Below are positions 8,672-17,857 of a DNA stretch of 64,000 nucleotides, one piece after another. Under the pieces are notes generated by a model. It ran no database searches. It was not told the origin of the DNA and saw nothing but the letters and a program-made list of their open reading frames with translations. Each line of letters opens with the position of its first letter. The stretch's first letter is position 1. Source of the DNA: CAYWXV01 sp964462535 (GTDB taxonomy: Bacteria; Bacteroidota; Ignavibacteria; OLB7); the NCBI GenBank assembly GCA_964462535.1, contig CAYWXV010000012.1:18568-82567 (forward strand), read 5' to 3'. The translations under genes were made by a program, and so were the position numbers.

Positions 8672-9994
8672 ATGCGACTGCTTCTCATACCTCTTCTTCT
8701 GCTGCTGGCCGCAACCGGAGACCTGCGCGCGCAGGTAAGAAGCGTCAATCTGCCGGATGCGGTGCGTATGGCCGAGGAGGAGAGTCTCGAGATCAAACGG
8801 TTGAGCCTCGCGGTCCAGAGGGCCGCGACGGGTGTGGAGAGCCTGCGTGAAGAATATGGACCCGAGGTGTTCGTGGAGGGCGAGTACAGGCTGACCCCGC
8901 AACCAGACATTCTCTTCACGAACCCGGACGTGGCGTTTAACACGACTGGTGAGATGGACGCACTTGTTACGGGCGGTCATCACGTAACCGGGGCCACAAT
9001 TGCTGCGAGACTGCCGTTGTACGATCCGCGACGTCGGTTGCGACTGCGGGTCGCAGAGTCTGGCGTATCAGTGGCGCAGGCGGAATTGGATGTTGCGCGC
9101 GCCTCGTCGCGAAGAAACGTCGAGCGCCTGTTTTACCGTGCTCTTTATGCGCGGTACGAAAAGAAGACCAGGGAAGATCAGATCAATCAGGCCGTCACGA
9201 ATCTGGAGTTCACTCTGGCCCGATTCAGGCAAGGGAGAGCTCTCCCGCTGGATACGGTAACTGCTGCGACCACTCTGGCCCGGGCCAGAGCAAGCGCCAG
9301 TCGTGCTGGTCTGTCGTACCAGGCCGCGCTCATTCAGTTGGCTCGACGGATAGGGATTCGGGACGTGAACAATCTCGAGCTGGATGGATCGCTTGACCTT
9401 CCGAGCGCTCCGGGTCCGAGCGGCGGTGACATGACGGTCGTACCAGGTATCCTGAACTCTGCGGAATTACAGTTGGCGCAGCAACGACTCGCTGCCTCAC
9501 GCGTTGCCGTGGATGCTGAACAACGATCGATTGGCCCAACAATCGATCTGGTTGGGCGTGCTCGAGCACGGGGGGAAAGCGCCGACTACACTCCCGATCA
9601 GTGGGCATGGGGAATGACCTCCTTTGTTGGATTTGTCGCCCGCCTGAACCTGACGGAATTGTGGCGGGGCGATCCGGTGAGGGAGGGAGCGGAACTTCGC
9701 GTGCGCGAGAATCAACTCTCGATTGACGATATCCGCCGCGAAGACAGTATCGCCGTCGAAACTCTGCTGTTCGAAATGCAGGCAGCGCGGACCCAGATCG
9801 AGGCGGAAGAGGCGACGGTCGAACAATCGACGAGGGCTATCGAGATCACCACGATTCTCTATCGTGAGGGGAGAGCGACGTGGCTCGACGTCGAGACTGC
9901 CCAGAATCGGTTGTTGGAGACGGAACTCGCTTTGGAGAGGCTCAAGCTCCGCTTCCTTGAGAGCTATGCCGAGCTCAAAGCCATCGGCGGGTAA
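8672..9994 (+). CDS. TolC-family outer membrane efflux protein
   Basis: A 440-residue protein with a clear signal peptide (MRLLLIPLLLLLAATGDLRAQ, cleavage near residue 20). It has two long-helix repeats typical of TolC (VSVAQAELDVARASSRRNVERL; later EAEEATVEQSTRAIEITTILYREGRATWLDVETA) and ends in SYAELKAIGG. It should form the trimeric outer-membrane and periplasmic tunnel that completes the exporter started by the adaptor and permeases. ATG at 8672 was preferred to the upstream TTG because it gives a regular signal peptide. Confidence 0.9.
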   Translation: MRLLLIPLLLLLAATGDLRAQVRSVNLPDAVRMAEEESLEIKRLSLAVQRAATGVESLREEYGPEVFVEGEYRLTPQPDILFTNPDVAFNTTGEMDALVTGGHHVTGATIAARLPLYDPRRRLRLRVAESGVSVAQAELDVARASSRRNVERLFYRALYARYEKKTREDQINQAVTNLEFTLARFRQGRALPLDTVTAATTLARARASASRAGLSYQAALIQLARRIGIRDVNNLELDGSLDLPSAPGPSGGDMTVVPGILNSAELQLAQQRLAASRVAVDAEQRSIGPTIDLVGRARARGESADYTPDQWAWGMTSFVGFVARLNLTELWRGDPVREGAELRVRENQLSIDDIRREDSIAVETLLFEMQAARTQIEAEEATVEQSTRAIEITTILYREGRATWLDVETAQNRLLETELALERLKLRFLESYAELKAIGG

Positions 9995-10117
9995 GCCTGC
10001 GGCACGCGACCGCGGCACCTACGCGCACTCCGTACCGCGCGTGAAACCAAGTGCCCGATGTAAGTCTCCACCCTACCGCAAGCGATCAACCACTCACTAC
10101 GCACTGTCGACACAGCG

Positions 10118-11899
10118 ATGTCCAACTCACGACTGCAGAACGCCATTGATTCGATCCGCGAAACGCTTGTACGATTCCCACTTCCTTTGCTGGACGTGCT
10201 AATACTGGTTGGCGCAACGATGAGCTGGGTGGACGATTACCGATGGTACGTGATTCCCGCCCTGGGATTTCCGGTACTCATTGCCTCATCTCTCTTTGCG
10301 GAGCGCTTCACCGGGTCCAGGGGCATACGGTTCGTCGTCGCGTTCGCTCCAATCCCGCTTCTAACTCTCTACGCGTTTCTTCTTCCAGAGGGGCATGTCA
10401 ATTTTGCGGAAGGGCTGCGATTCGCTCTCTTCTGCATCGCGGCAGTCCTCGCGATGCTGGCTCTTCCATTCGTTGCACCGCGCACGACCGCCTCGTTCCA
10501 CCGGTTCGCGACCACCTTTATTCTCCGTCTCCTCCTCACCGCACTCTTCACGCTCCTCCTCTGGGGGGGGCTATCGCTTGCGCTTCTCGCCGTCGACAAA
10601 CTCTTCAGCGTCGCTGTGCCGAGCGAGACGTACGTAAAGCTCATTGTTCTCCTCATCGGCTTCGTGGCTGCACCATTTCTGCTTTCCAGTGTGGAGCGTG
10701 ACCTCGATGTGCAGGAGAGTGAGATCCCGAAGGTTCTCCGTGCGCTCACGCTCTATGTGCTGATGCCGATCCTGGTCGTGTACGCTCTTATTCTCTATGC
10801 TCACGCTGCACAACAGATAGTCAATTGGGAGTGGTCGGAAGGATGGGTGGCGCGACTCGTCGCAGGTTATGCAGGGGCTGGGCTACTGACGTTTGCTATC
10901 CTATGGCCTCATCGGAGCGATCCCGACAATCAGTGGATTCGCGTCTTCACGAAATGGTTCTCGCTACTTCTGCCTCCGCTCTCGTTTCTCTTGCTCATCG
11001 CTGTTCTCCGGCGCGTAAGTGAATACGGCATCACTGAGACCAGATATTATGGAATGCTCATTGCTGTTTGGCTCGCGGTGGTGGCACTATACCTGCTCTT
11101 CAGTCGCAAGGCAGATATCCGCGTGCTGGCTCTGTCACTTGCGGTGCTGGCGCTTGGGACATCGTTTGGTCCGTGGGGGGCCAGCGCTATCTCTGTGCAG
11201 AGTCAAGTGGAGCAGCTACGGAGCGCGTTGGATTCCGTTGGTGCCTTGAAGAACGGGAAGTTTGCTTCCCCAGCCGCACCGCTCGACGAAGCAGCGCTCG
11301 GTCGTCGCAGCGTCTACTCAATCGTCCGCTACCTGGAAGAGCGCGACGCGCTAGAACACTTGCGTCCCTGGTTCACGACGCCTCCGGACACGATTGACGA
11401 GCGTGCTGTTATGGTCGCGATTGGAAGCTGGACAGATTCGCCGGACGAGGGGGGACCGAAGGTGCGCCCCGTTCGGACGATTGCGATTTACGGCCCGGGG
11501 GGCGAGACGGTGAACGTGTCGGGCTACGACTACTACATCCCACTAACGCAGTCGATGACGTCAACCCCTGTTGCCGGTGACAGCCTCACTATCCAGGTGA
11601 GTCGAGGGGGAGTACACCTGTTTCTCCGAAGCCGTCACCTTCTGTCGGCCGACCTGGTGGGGCGATTCCAAAATCTCTATCGAGAGCGTGCAACGAATGC
11701 TGAGTCCGACGATGAGAACTCATCCTATGAGAGTATATCGATACCCCCGGAGGATGAGGACCGCATGATCGTTGACGTCGACGACGCTGCCACAGGGTAC
11801 CGCATGCGGGTCTATGTGCGTCAGATTGCGTTCTACGAATCCGACTCTCCGGGCGAACTTCAGAATCTGACGGGATATGTTCTCGTAGCGAAGAGGTGA
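10118..11899 (+). CDS. DUF4153-type multispanning membrane protein
   Basis: A 593-residue protein. About ten hydrophobic helices cover residues about 20-360 (for example the stretch near residues 140-165 and RVLALSLAVLALGTSF). A soluble C-terminal region of about 230 residues follows, carrying SIVRYLEERDALEHLRPWF and a late VNVSGYDYYIPL. Length, topology and the YLxxRxxLxxLxPWF-like motif fit the DUF4153 family of Bacteroidota, whose function is unknown. It starts about 120 nt after the TolC gene, so it may be cotranscribed or independent. Confidence 0.7.
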   Translation: MSNSRLQNAIDSIRETLVRFPLPLLDVLILVGATMSWVDDYRWYVIPALGFPVLIASSLFAERFTGSRGIRFVVAFAPIPLLTLYAFLLPEGHVNFAEGLRFALFCIAAVLAMLALPFVAPRTTASFHRFATTFILRLLLTALFTLLLWGGLSLALLAVDKLFSVAVPSETYVKLIVLLIGFVAAPFLLSSVERDLDVQESEIPKVLRALTLYVLMPILVVYALILYAHAAQQIVNWEWSEGWVARLVAGYAGAGLLTFAILWPHRSDPDNQWIRVFTKWFSLLLPPLSFLLLIAVLRRVSEYGITETRYYGMLIAVWLAVVALYLLFSRKADIRVLALSLAVLALGTSFGPWGASAISVQSQVEQLRSALDSVGALKNGKFASPAAPLDEAALGRRSVYSIVRYLEERDALEHLRPWFTTPPDTIDERAVMVAIGSWTDSPDEGGPKVRPVRTIAIYGPGGETVNVSGYDYYIPLTQSMTSTPVAGDSLTIQVSRGGVHLFLRSRHLLSADLVGRFQNLYRERATNAESDDENSSYESISIPPEDEDRMIVDVDDAATGYRMRVYVRQIAFYESDSPGELQNLTGYVLVAKR

Positions 11900-11968
11900 C
11901 GCGGGCATTCACGGGAGCGTGACCCGGCGCCCGATTTGTTGCGGCGCATCCAACTAACAGTCGCCCGG

Positions 11969-13393
11969 CTACAGTCGCCCGGCTTTCTGATTCTCGCTGC
12001 GATTGCTCGTCCATCGTGCCACTCGCATCCCTACGCGTCCCACGGTCGCCTTGGCCGCGTGAATGGCTGCCGCGCGTGAGAGCCTCCTTCCGCTACGCGC
12101 AAGCTTGTGTAGTTCAACCTCGTGTACCATCCGTCTGAGGGCGTGCCGATAGTATGCGTCTGAGTAGGGGCGAGTGTATCGTAGGTCACGATCGCTCGAT
12201 GCTTCCCACGATGCTGGTTCGATAAGTTCCTCGCGCACCTGATCGTGGAACGGTGTTCCCGTGATTGGATAGGCGGTAGTGACAGTGAACAGATCGGGCG
12301 ACGCGGTCTTCAGGTGCTCGATTGTCATGAGAATATCCTCCTCCGTCTCCCCCGGATATCCAAGCATGATGAACGTCCCTGTCTCGATACCACGTTCTCG
12401 ACAGAGTCGAATCGATCGTTGCACCTGTTCAACAGTAACGCGACGATCCATCGCATCGAGTATGCGTTGCGATCCGCTTTCAGCCCCTATCCAGACACGG
12501 CAGGCCCCCGACTCTGCCAGCAGGTCGGCCGACCGTTCGTCTAGTCGGTCGGCACGCGTGATGCATTCGTACGGCATACGCACACGTCGCTCCTGGATTT
12601 GACCTGCAAAGCCCTCGGTCCATGTCGCATTGATGGTGAAGACGTCGTCGACGAACCAAATCAGTTCCGGATTCCACCGATCCCGGATCATCTCCATCTC
12701 ATCAACAACAAGAGTCGGCGATCTGCGGCGATAGGTCTCGCCATAGACGGCTCGGCTGCACCAACGGCAGGTGAACGGGCAACCCCGCATGGTACTGATC
12801 GATACCGCTCCGGCTCCGTGGTGACGTCTCCAAACGTCCAGATACCTCTGAAGATCGATTGCGTCACGTTTCGGCATTGGAAGGGAATCGATCTGCTTCA
12901 GAAGGGGTCGGGGAGAGGTGCGAATGACACTTCCGTCCTCACGTCGGAATGCAACGCCTGCCACGTCACTCAAATCGCCACCGCGAAGAACAGTCTCAAT
13001 GACTTCGGTTGTGGTAATCTCCCCCTCGCCAATTACTATCACGTCCGCACCGTGCTCCAGCAGCCGGTCAGCGTGAAACGTCACTTCCGGACCCCCCAGA
13101 ATAATCGTCGTATTCACCAGCACCGGCGTTGCCCTGATTGCTGCAACCAGGTTGAGAACATTACTTCTCGTCATCAGCGTCACGTAAATCCCAACGAATC
13201 TGGGCTGCGCGGCGCGGAGACGTTCCATCAACGCATCGAACGAAGAGAACGTGGTGTCGAATACATCGACTTCGATTGCTTCACGTTCGACCCATGCGGC
13301 AATCGACAAAAGACCCAGCGGCGGATACGGTCGCATGACTGCACGCTCGCGCGGATCGTCTGCCAGAAAATATGCGTGAGTGAGAAAGAGCAA
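11969..13393 (-). CDS. B12-binding-domain radical SAM protein
   Basis: A 474-residue protein. The N-terminal cobalamin-binding-like domain (about 1-150) includes GLLSIAAWVE, FVGIYVTLMTR and IILGGPEVTFHAD. The radical SAM core has the cluster motif CPFTCRWCSRAVYG (CxxxCxxC) near residue 200, then RRSPTLVVDEMEMI, IWFVDDVF and EAGTFIMLGYPGE-like stretches. Such BchE/P-methylase-like enzymes modify unactivated carbons in lipids, cofactors or natural products; the substrate cannot be read from sequence. It starts with TTG immediately after the stop of the PPK2 gene, so it is the last gene of a tight three-gene operon. A 14-bp tandem duplication at its 3' end contains the stop codon. Confidence 0.88.
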   Translation of the reverse strand: MLFLTHAYFLADDPRERAVMRPYPPLGLLSIAAWVEREAIEVDVFDTTFSSFDALMERLRAAQPRFVGIYVTLMTRSNVLNLVAAIRATPVLVNTTIILGGPEVTFHADRLLEHGADVIVIGEGEITTTEVIETVLRGGDLSDVAGVAFRREDGSVIRTSPRPLLKQIDSLPMPKRDAIDLQRYLDVWRRHHGAGAVSISTMRGCPFTCRWCSRAVYGETYRRRSPTLVVDEMEMIRDRWNPELIWFVDDVFTINATWTEGFAGQIQERRVRMPYECITRADRLDERSADLLAESGACRVWIGAESGSQRILDAMDRRVTVEQVQRSIRLCRERGIETGTFIMLGYPGETEEDILMTIEHLKTASPDLFTVTTAYPITGTPFHDQVREELIEPASWEASSDRDLRYTRPYSDAYYRHALRRMVHEVELHKLARSGRRLSRAAAIHAAKATVGRVGMRVARWTSNRSENQKAGRL

Positions 13394-14206
13394 TCAAACC
13401 TTGAGTTTCGGATACTCCATATTCAATCCCTTTAACGTCTCAACCACAACCTGCGCAATGACGTAATTGCGATACCACTTGTGATCTGCCGGCACAATAT
13501 ACCAGGGGGCGTAGGGGGTATTCGTCGATTCCATCATCTCCTCGAACGTCTTCATGTAGTCGTTCCAATACTGCCGCTCGGCTAGATCCTGGGCGGAGAA
13601 CTTCCAATGTTTTCGCGGGTCTCTCATTCGCTCTTCGAGTCGCTTCTCCTGTACTTCCCTTGAAATGTGGAGAAAGAACTTTATCACTACTGTCCCGTTC
13701 TCCGAGAGCATTTTCTCGAAATCGTTGATCTGCCGGTATCTCTTCTTCCATATATCCGGATCATTGTGTATTTCCGGTGGCAGGAATTCGTTCTCCAGCC
13801 AATTTGGATGAACCTTGAGGACGGTTACCTCCTCGTAGTGTGATCGATTGAAAATCGAGACCTCGCCACGGCCTGGACAGGCGGCATGTATGCGCCAGAG
13901 GTAATCGTGGTCGATTTCGAGATCCGATGGCTTCTTGAACGAATAGATGTTGGTCCCCTGCGGATTTAGGGCCGATGCCAGATACCGTACGGCGCCATCC
14001 TTCCCACTCGCGTCAATTCCCTGAAGAATGATCAGCAGGCCACGCCTGTTATCGGCATACATCAGGTAGTGAAGGTCATACAAAGCTTCGCGCCATTCGT
14101 CAAGACGCTTCAACGCCTCCTTCTCCTTGTCGACACCGTCGGTGTCGCCGGGATCGATCGACGCCAGGTTGACCTTCTTTGGGGCGGGTTCTATCGGTCT
14201 GCTCAT
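13394..14206 (-). CDS. PPK2-family polyphosphate:nucleotide phosphotransferase
   Basis: A 270-residue single-domain PPK2. Walker A-like GIDASGKDGAVRYLASALNPQGT lies near residues 63-85, Walker B and lid residues are in FNRSHYEEVTVLKVHP, followed by HISREVQEKRLEERMRDPRKHWKFS and a C-terminal WYIVPADHKWYRNYVIAQ. These enzymes transfer phosphate between polyphosphate and nucleotides (NDP or NMP); the subclass cannot be fixed by eye. The start ATGA overlaps the methyltransferase stop, and its stop abuts the radical SAM start. Confidence 0.93.
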   Translation of the reverse strand: MSRPIEPAPKKVNLASIDPGDTDGVDKEKEALKRLDEWREALYDLHYLMYADNRRGLLIILQGIDASGKDGAVRYLASALNPQGTNIYSFKKPSDLEIDHDYLWRIHAACPGRGEVSIFNRSHYEEVTVLKVHPNWLENEFLPPEIHNDPDIWKKRYRQINDFEKMLSENGTVVIKFFLHISREVQEKRLEERMRDPRKHWKFSAQDLAERQYWNDYMKTFEEMMESTNTPYAPWYIVPADHKWYRNYVIAQVVVETLKGLNMEYPKLKV

Positions 14207-15009
14207 TGCGAAATCCCTTTGCGTTGCAGTGAGAGAAGAACATGATCTCCCATGCGGTTGAACGGAGGAAAGCTACGAAGGGGGGATGTCAGTCGCTCGA
14301 GTATGTTGAAGAATCGTGGGACCCTCTCGTACAGACCTCGTGCCCAGGTCGGGGGGAGGAACAGCCCGATGGAACGAACACCCCGAAGTTGGATGTCGAT
14401 CGGCAGGGCCCTTACCAGGCGTTCGACCGCATGAAAGTAGGTGCGCATCACCACTGCATTACCGATGTGGACATCGATACCCTTCCGCGTCAACCTCCCA
14501 AATGCCTTCCGAGGCTGAAGTCGAGCCAGGTTCAGGACGATCTCCATGGCGCACACGGGTGGCATGTACACGAGGAGGGCCGTTCCGCCTTCGTTAAGCA
14601 GATTCGGTAGGGCGCGCAGCGCGATGCCCGGATCGGCCATGCAGTTGAGTCCGTCAAAGTTCGAGAAGACGAGATCGAACGTGCCCAGCCGGTTCAGTGC
14701 CTCGCGATCTGCCAAGTCGTGAAGATCCAGACGGCGGAAATCGATGTGCGACTCCATGCCGCGCACCTGTGCGGCACTGCGTGCAACGTGTAGCATTGCA
14801 TCGGAGATATCGGTTGCCACGACGTTTGCGCCACGTTGAGCCATATAGAGGGCGTCCCGCCCCGTGCCGCAATTCAACTCGAGCACCCTCATCCCCGCCC
14901 GGATGGTTCGTTCCAACACCCGGTGCACCTCGGCACGCTTCGCGGCGCCTAGAGGTGTATCTGTGAATGTGGCGTCGTACTGGCCGGCAATTGCGTCAAA
15001 AAAGGGCAT
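14203..15009 (-). CDS. Class I SAM-dependent methyltransferase
   Basis: A 268-residue protein (287 if the upstream ATG at 15066 is used). It opens with MPFFDAIAGQYDATFT, the usual N-terminus of small-molecule methyltransferases. SAM-binding motif I is VLELNCGTGRDALYMA, the acidic post-I residue is in ATDIS, motif II is DLVFSNFDGLNCM, and NEGGTALLVYMP follows. A basic, hydrophobic C-terminal region suggests a lipid-like substrate, which is inference. Its stop overlaps the PPK2 start by 4 nt. The shorter start was chosen because it matches the family N-terminus and has AGG about 10 nt upstream. Confidence 0.85.
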   Translation of the reverse strand: MPFFDAIAGQYDATFTDTPLGAAKRAEVHRVLERTIRAGMRVLELNCGTGRDALYMAQRGANVVATDISDAMLHVARSAAQVRGMESHIDFRRLDLHDLADREALNRLGTFDLVFSNFDGLNCMADPGIALRALPNLLNEGGTALLVYMPPVCAMEIVLNLARLQPRKAFGRLTRKGIDVHIGNAVVMRTYFHAVERLVRALPIDIQLRGVRSIGLFLPPTWARGLYERVPRFFNILERLTSPLRSFPPFNRMGDHVLLSLQRKGISQ

Positions 15010-15192
15010 GTACGTCGTACCTGCTCGTATTCGGTAGTAGGTCGGAACTGTTCCTTGACGTTCCATGGGCCGCTCGTCGATATTCCATAGAGCCAGTCCT
15101 TCATTTGCATTCCCCTACTGCTCACACCAGCCCAACCGTAACTTGCCTGCGACTCCGGTGTCCCTGGCTGGTCGCCCCGTCCCTCTGTGTAC

Positions 15193-15753
15193 ATGCCCCT
15201 GCACTACGATCGACATACCGACGAAGAACTCTTCCGCCTTCTGAGTGATGGCGACAAAGATGCGTTCGTGGAGCTCTACGGCCGATATCGGTCCCGTATC
15301 TATGCCTACGTCCTCAGAATGCTTGGGGATCGCGACCGAGCAAACGATGCGTTTCAAGAGACATTCGTCCGGATATACAACTCAGCGCGTGAATCCGGAC
15401 GGATCGTTGCCAACGTCTCAGCCTACTTCTTCACATCCGCGAGGAACGTCTGCCTGAACGCGCTCCGCGATGCGAAACCGACCACCCCGGTCGAAGACTA
15501 CCATGAGATCGTATTTCAACCTAGCCACGAGAACCTGGAGCTGGCTGAACTGGTGAAGCGATCTCTCGAACTCCTTCCTGAACATCTCCGTGAGGCATTT
15601 GTACTTCGCGAGTACGACGGGCTGAGCTATCAGGAAATTTCTGACGTCACCGGACAGGGACTGTCCGCCGTCAAAGTGCACATCTTCAGGGCGAAGGAAC
15701 GTTTGCGGAAAATACTGACGCCCTATCTGGAGGAGGCCCGTCCATCGCGGTAG
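15193..15753 (+). CDS. ECF-type RNA polymerase sigma factor
   Basis: A 186-residue sigma-70 family member with regions 2 and 4 only. Region 2 contains DAFVELYGRYRSRIYAYVLRMLGDRDRANDAFQETFVRIY, and region 4 has LPEHLREAFVLREYDGLSYQEISDVTGQGLSAVKVHIFRAKERLRK. It should direct transcription of a small regulon and be held inactive by the membrane protein encoded 53 nt downstream. ATG at 15193 is used; a GTG two codons upstream is possible. It is divergent from the methyltransferase operon. Confidence 0.93.
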   Translation: MPLHYDRHTDEELFRLLSDGDKDAFVELYGRYRSRIYAYVLRMLGDRDRANDAFQETFVRIYNSARESGRIVANVSAYFFTSARNVCLNALRDAKPTTPVEDYHEIVFQPSHENLELAELVKRSLELLPEHLREAFVLREYDGLSYQEISDVTGQGLSAVKVHIFRAKERLRKILTPYLEEARPSR

Positions 15754-15806
15754 ATGCGATCGACCGTCGGCCAATCAACACAGACACTCCTTGTGCTGAA
15801 CGCGAC

Positions 15807-17126
15807 ATGAAGCAGAACGAACTCATACTAGAATACCTGGACGGCACACTCGATCCGGCTGCCGAACAGGAACTCTTCGAGACCCTGGCCGGGCAACCTG
15901 AACTCCGCACGACACTTCGCGGTTTTGTGCAGATAGGGGACGCCGTCCGTGGCGATCGCGAAGCTTTCACGCCGCCGGCAGCGGTGGAGGCTTCGTTGAT
16001 GCGACGTTTGGGGCTCGCCGCGGTGCCCGGTAACTCCACGCGTGGAGCCGGCCTGCTCGCGTTCTTCCGGACCAGGGCATTCGGTCTGGCGGCTGCCTTC
16101 CTGCTCGGAGCGCTGTTGACGGCCGGCATCTACCGTGTTGCCGTTAGATCCGACATCGCCCAAACCGGGCCGGTAGTCAAGACCACCGGGAGTGACACGC
16201 CACGTCGGGCCATCGAGTCTGCACTGAAATCGCCGAGCACTGTCCCCGCATCCGGCGCGAGCACGATTTCCAGCGAGCAGCAGGTTCCCAAGTCGTCTGC
16301 GAACAGTTCCGAGGTGCCGCCGCTTTCTGCGCCTCAGTCCGCTTCGATTAGTGGAGAGAATCGTTCAACAACAGCGACGACAGTTGTGAATCGCGTCCCC
16401 AGGGTGCGAACCACACCCAGCTTGCCGGTAGTTGCTTTGCAGAATGATGTGGACCAGAACGGCCCACCGCCGCGAAGAGCGTCGCGGGACATTATGAGAA
16501 GCTTGTATGGCGATGACTCTGAGCACCTGTTGACAACCCGAAACGGCCGACCGCCCGACATCGTCGACCGGTCGACGACCTATCCGCGACTGAATTCGGC
16601 GGCCACGCTCGGGATCGATCTCTCTGTCCCCGATGAGACGACGCGCGGCGACTGGATCGTTGAACTCCGCCATGGATTTGCTTCCACGGACCTGGAGACT
16701 GTGGAGGCGCTCAACCCCTCGACGTCCTGGGTAGAGGACGGGGCATTGGGGGTCTATCGTCATGTCGGATCCAACGTCGCACTCGGTGTCGAGCTTGGAG
16801 CCGAGCGCTACTCGCAGCGAATTCCCCATGTGGCTGCGGACACAGTCGCGATAGATCAGCGTCCCCTGTACACCTGGGGGGGTGCGGCAGTGAGGTATTT
16901 CCCAGGCAGAGTCATTGGACTGGACCCCATGTTCCAGGGAGGTTTCGGTATCGCTTCGGCCGGGCCCGTGGTGAGAGGCCGATTTGGCCTTTCGCGCGAC
17001 ATTCTATCGGGCTTCAAGGTTGCCCTGGGAGTGGAGTCGTCCGCACTCATGTATAAGGCGGGCGACGTGCGACAAATCAGCGGGCGGTGGGGGGGATTCG
17101 CAGGGCTGGAGGTCATGGTACCATGA
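15807..17126 (+). CDS. Membrane anti-sigma factor with C-terminal outer-membrane-barrel-like domain
   Basis: A 439-residue protein. Residues 1-70 resemble a cytoplasmic anti-sigma domain (LILEYLDGTLDPAAEQELFETLAGQPELR) without a zinc-binding HxxxCxxC motif. A single transmembrane helix spans about 92-115. A Ser/Thr/Pro-rich periplasmic linker reaches about residue 255. The last 170 residues have alternating polar/aromatic strands (VELRHGFAST, GVYRHVGSNVALGVELGAERYS, WGGAAVRYFPG) like a small outer-membrane barrel. Such sigma/anti-sigma-barrel pairs are known in Bacteroidota. It probably binds the upstream ECF factor and senses envelope state. Its stop overlaps the next start (ATGA at 17123-17126). 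Confidence 0.7.
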   Translation: MKQNELILEYLDGTLDPAAEQELFETLAGQPELRTTLRGFVQIGDAVRGDREAFTPPAAVEASLMRRLGLAAVPGNSTRGAGLLAFFRTRAFGLAAAFLLGALLTAGIYRVAVRSDIAQTGPVVKTTGSDTPRRAIESALKSPSTVPASGASTISSEQQVPKSSANSSEVPPLSAPQSASISGENRSTTATTVVNRVPRVRTTPSLPVVALQNDVDQNGPPPRRASRDIMRSLYGDDSEHLLTTRNGRPPDIVDRSTTYPRLNSAATLGIDLSVPDETTRGDWIVELRHGFASTDLETVEALNPSTSWVEDGALGVYRHVGSNVALGVELGAERYSQRIPHVAADTVAIDQRPLYTWGGAAVRYFPGRVIGLDPMFQGGFGIASAGPVVRGRFGLSRDILSGFKVALGVESSALMYKAGDVRQISGRWGGFAGLEVMVP

Positions 17127-17857
17127 CACTGAGACCAGCGTTCGGTCCGTTCCTTCTGTCGCTGATCGCGCTGCTTCTACCGGCCTGCGACAACGTCTCC
17201 GTCGACAAGGAGACCGCGAACGCCGTTCTGCGCGAGCGGGACACAATCGTTTCGCCACCCGACACCATCGTAATTGTTCGCGACTCGATCGTGGAGATTG
17301 TTGAGCATGACACAACGATCATAACGGAGCACGACACAGTCAGAATCGTTGTGCGCGACACTGTTCGCATTGACACTCGCGGACGCGAATGGGAGGGTGG
17401 GCTTGTCCTGTTCAATCCGTCACTCGCGGGCGAGGTCTTGATCGACTCGCTTGCCTCGTATGTGCGGATCAGAATTGATGGCGGCTTGCCAAGGTCTATG
17501 GACCTCGTACTTCTGGCCCGGTCGGCAGAACGACCGAAGCCCCCTCCGTTCCGAACACCGTCGTGGATTCATCTCGCGGTCACCGGCTACTCCTTCTCGC
17601 CTTCCACCGTCGTGCCCCTTACGGCCGATCCCGCTCGAACGACGTCGGGAAATGGCATGGGTGTGTTGTTCCGGTCAGAGGAGAGTGAGCAGGTCCGTTG
17701 GTTCTCCACCGTCGACCGGAGCACCGGGAATATCAAGGCGACGGTCGATCCCACTCTCCGGCGTATCGGTATCTCGGCGTCCGGAACGTTTTTCATTGCG
17801 GACTCAGCGTCACCGACGGTCAAGGTCGACAGTCTGTGGGCTGTTGTGAGATACTAG
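17123..17857 (+). CDS. Lipoprotein with octapeptide DT(I/V)-type repeats
   Basis: A 244-residue protein with a lipoprotein signal (LSLIALLLPAC). From residue about 35 to 80 it carries an imperfect 8-residue repeat of the form (V/E)HDTVRIV (VRDSIVEI, VEHDTTII, TEHDTVRI, VVRDTVRI), probably a periplasmic spacer. The remaining 150 residues form a beta-rich domain with no family I can name. It is translationally coupled to the anti-sigma gene, so it may be part of the same sensing device or its accessory. Start at the overlapping ATG at 17123. Confidence 0.7.
   Translation: MTLRPAFGPFLLSLIALLLPACDNVSVDKETANAVLRERDTIVSPPDTIVIVRDSIVEIVEHDTTIITEHDTVRIVVRDTVRIDTRGREWEGGLVLFNPSLAGEVLIDSLASYVRIRIDGGLPRSMDLVLLARSAERPKPPPFRTPSWIHLAVTGYSFSPSTVVPLTADPARTTSGNGMGVLFRSEESEQVRWFSTVDRSTGNIKATVDPTLRRIGISASGTFFIADSASPTVKVDSLWAVVRY

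Noticed and set aside
11957..11984. Attachment site of an integrative element
   Set aside because: The two copies are directly adjacent, and there is no tRNA, integrase or element between or near them.
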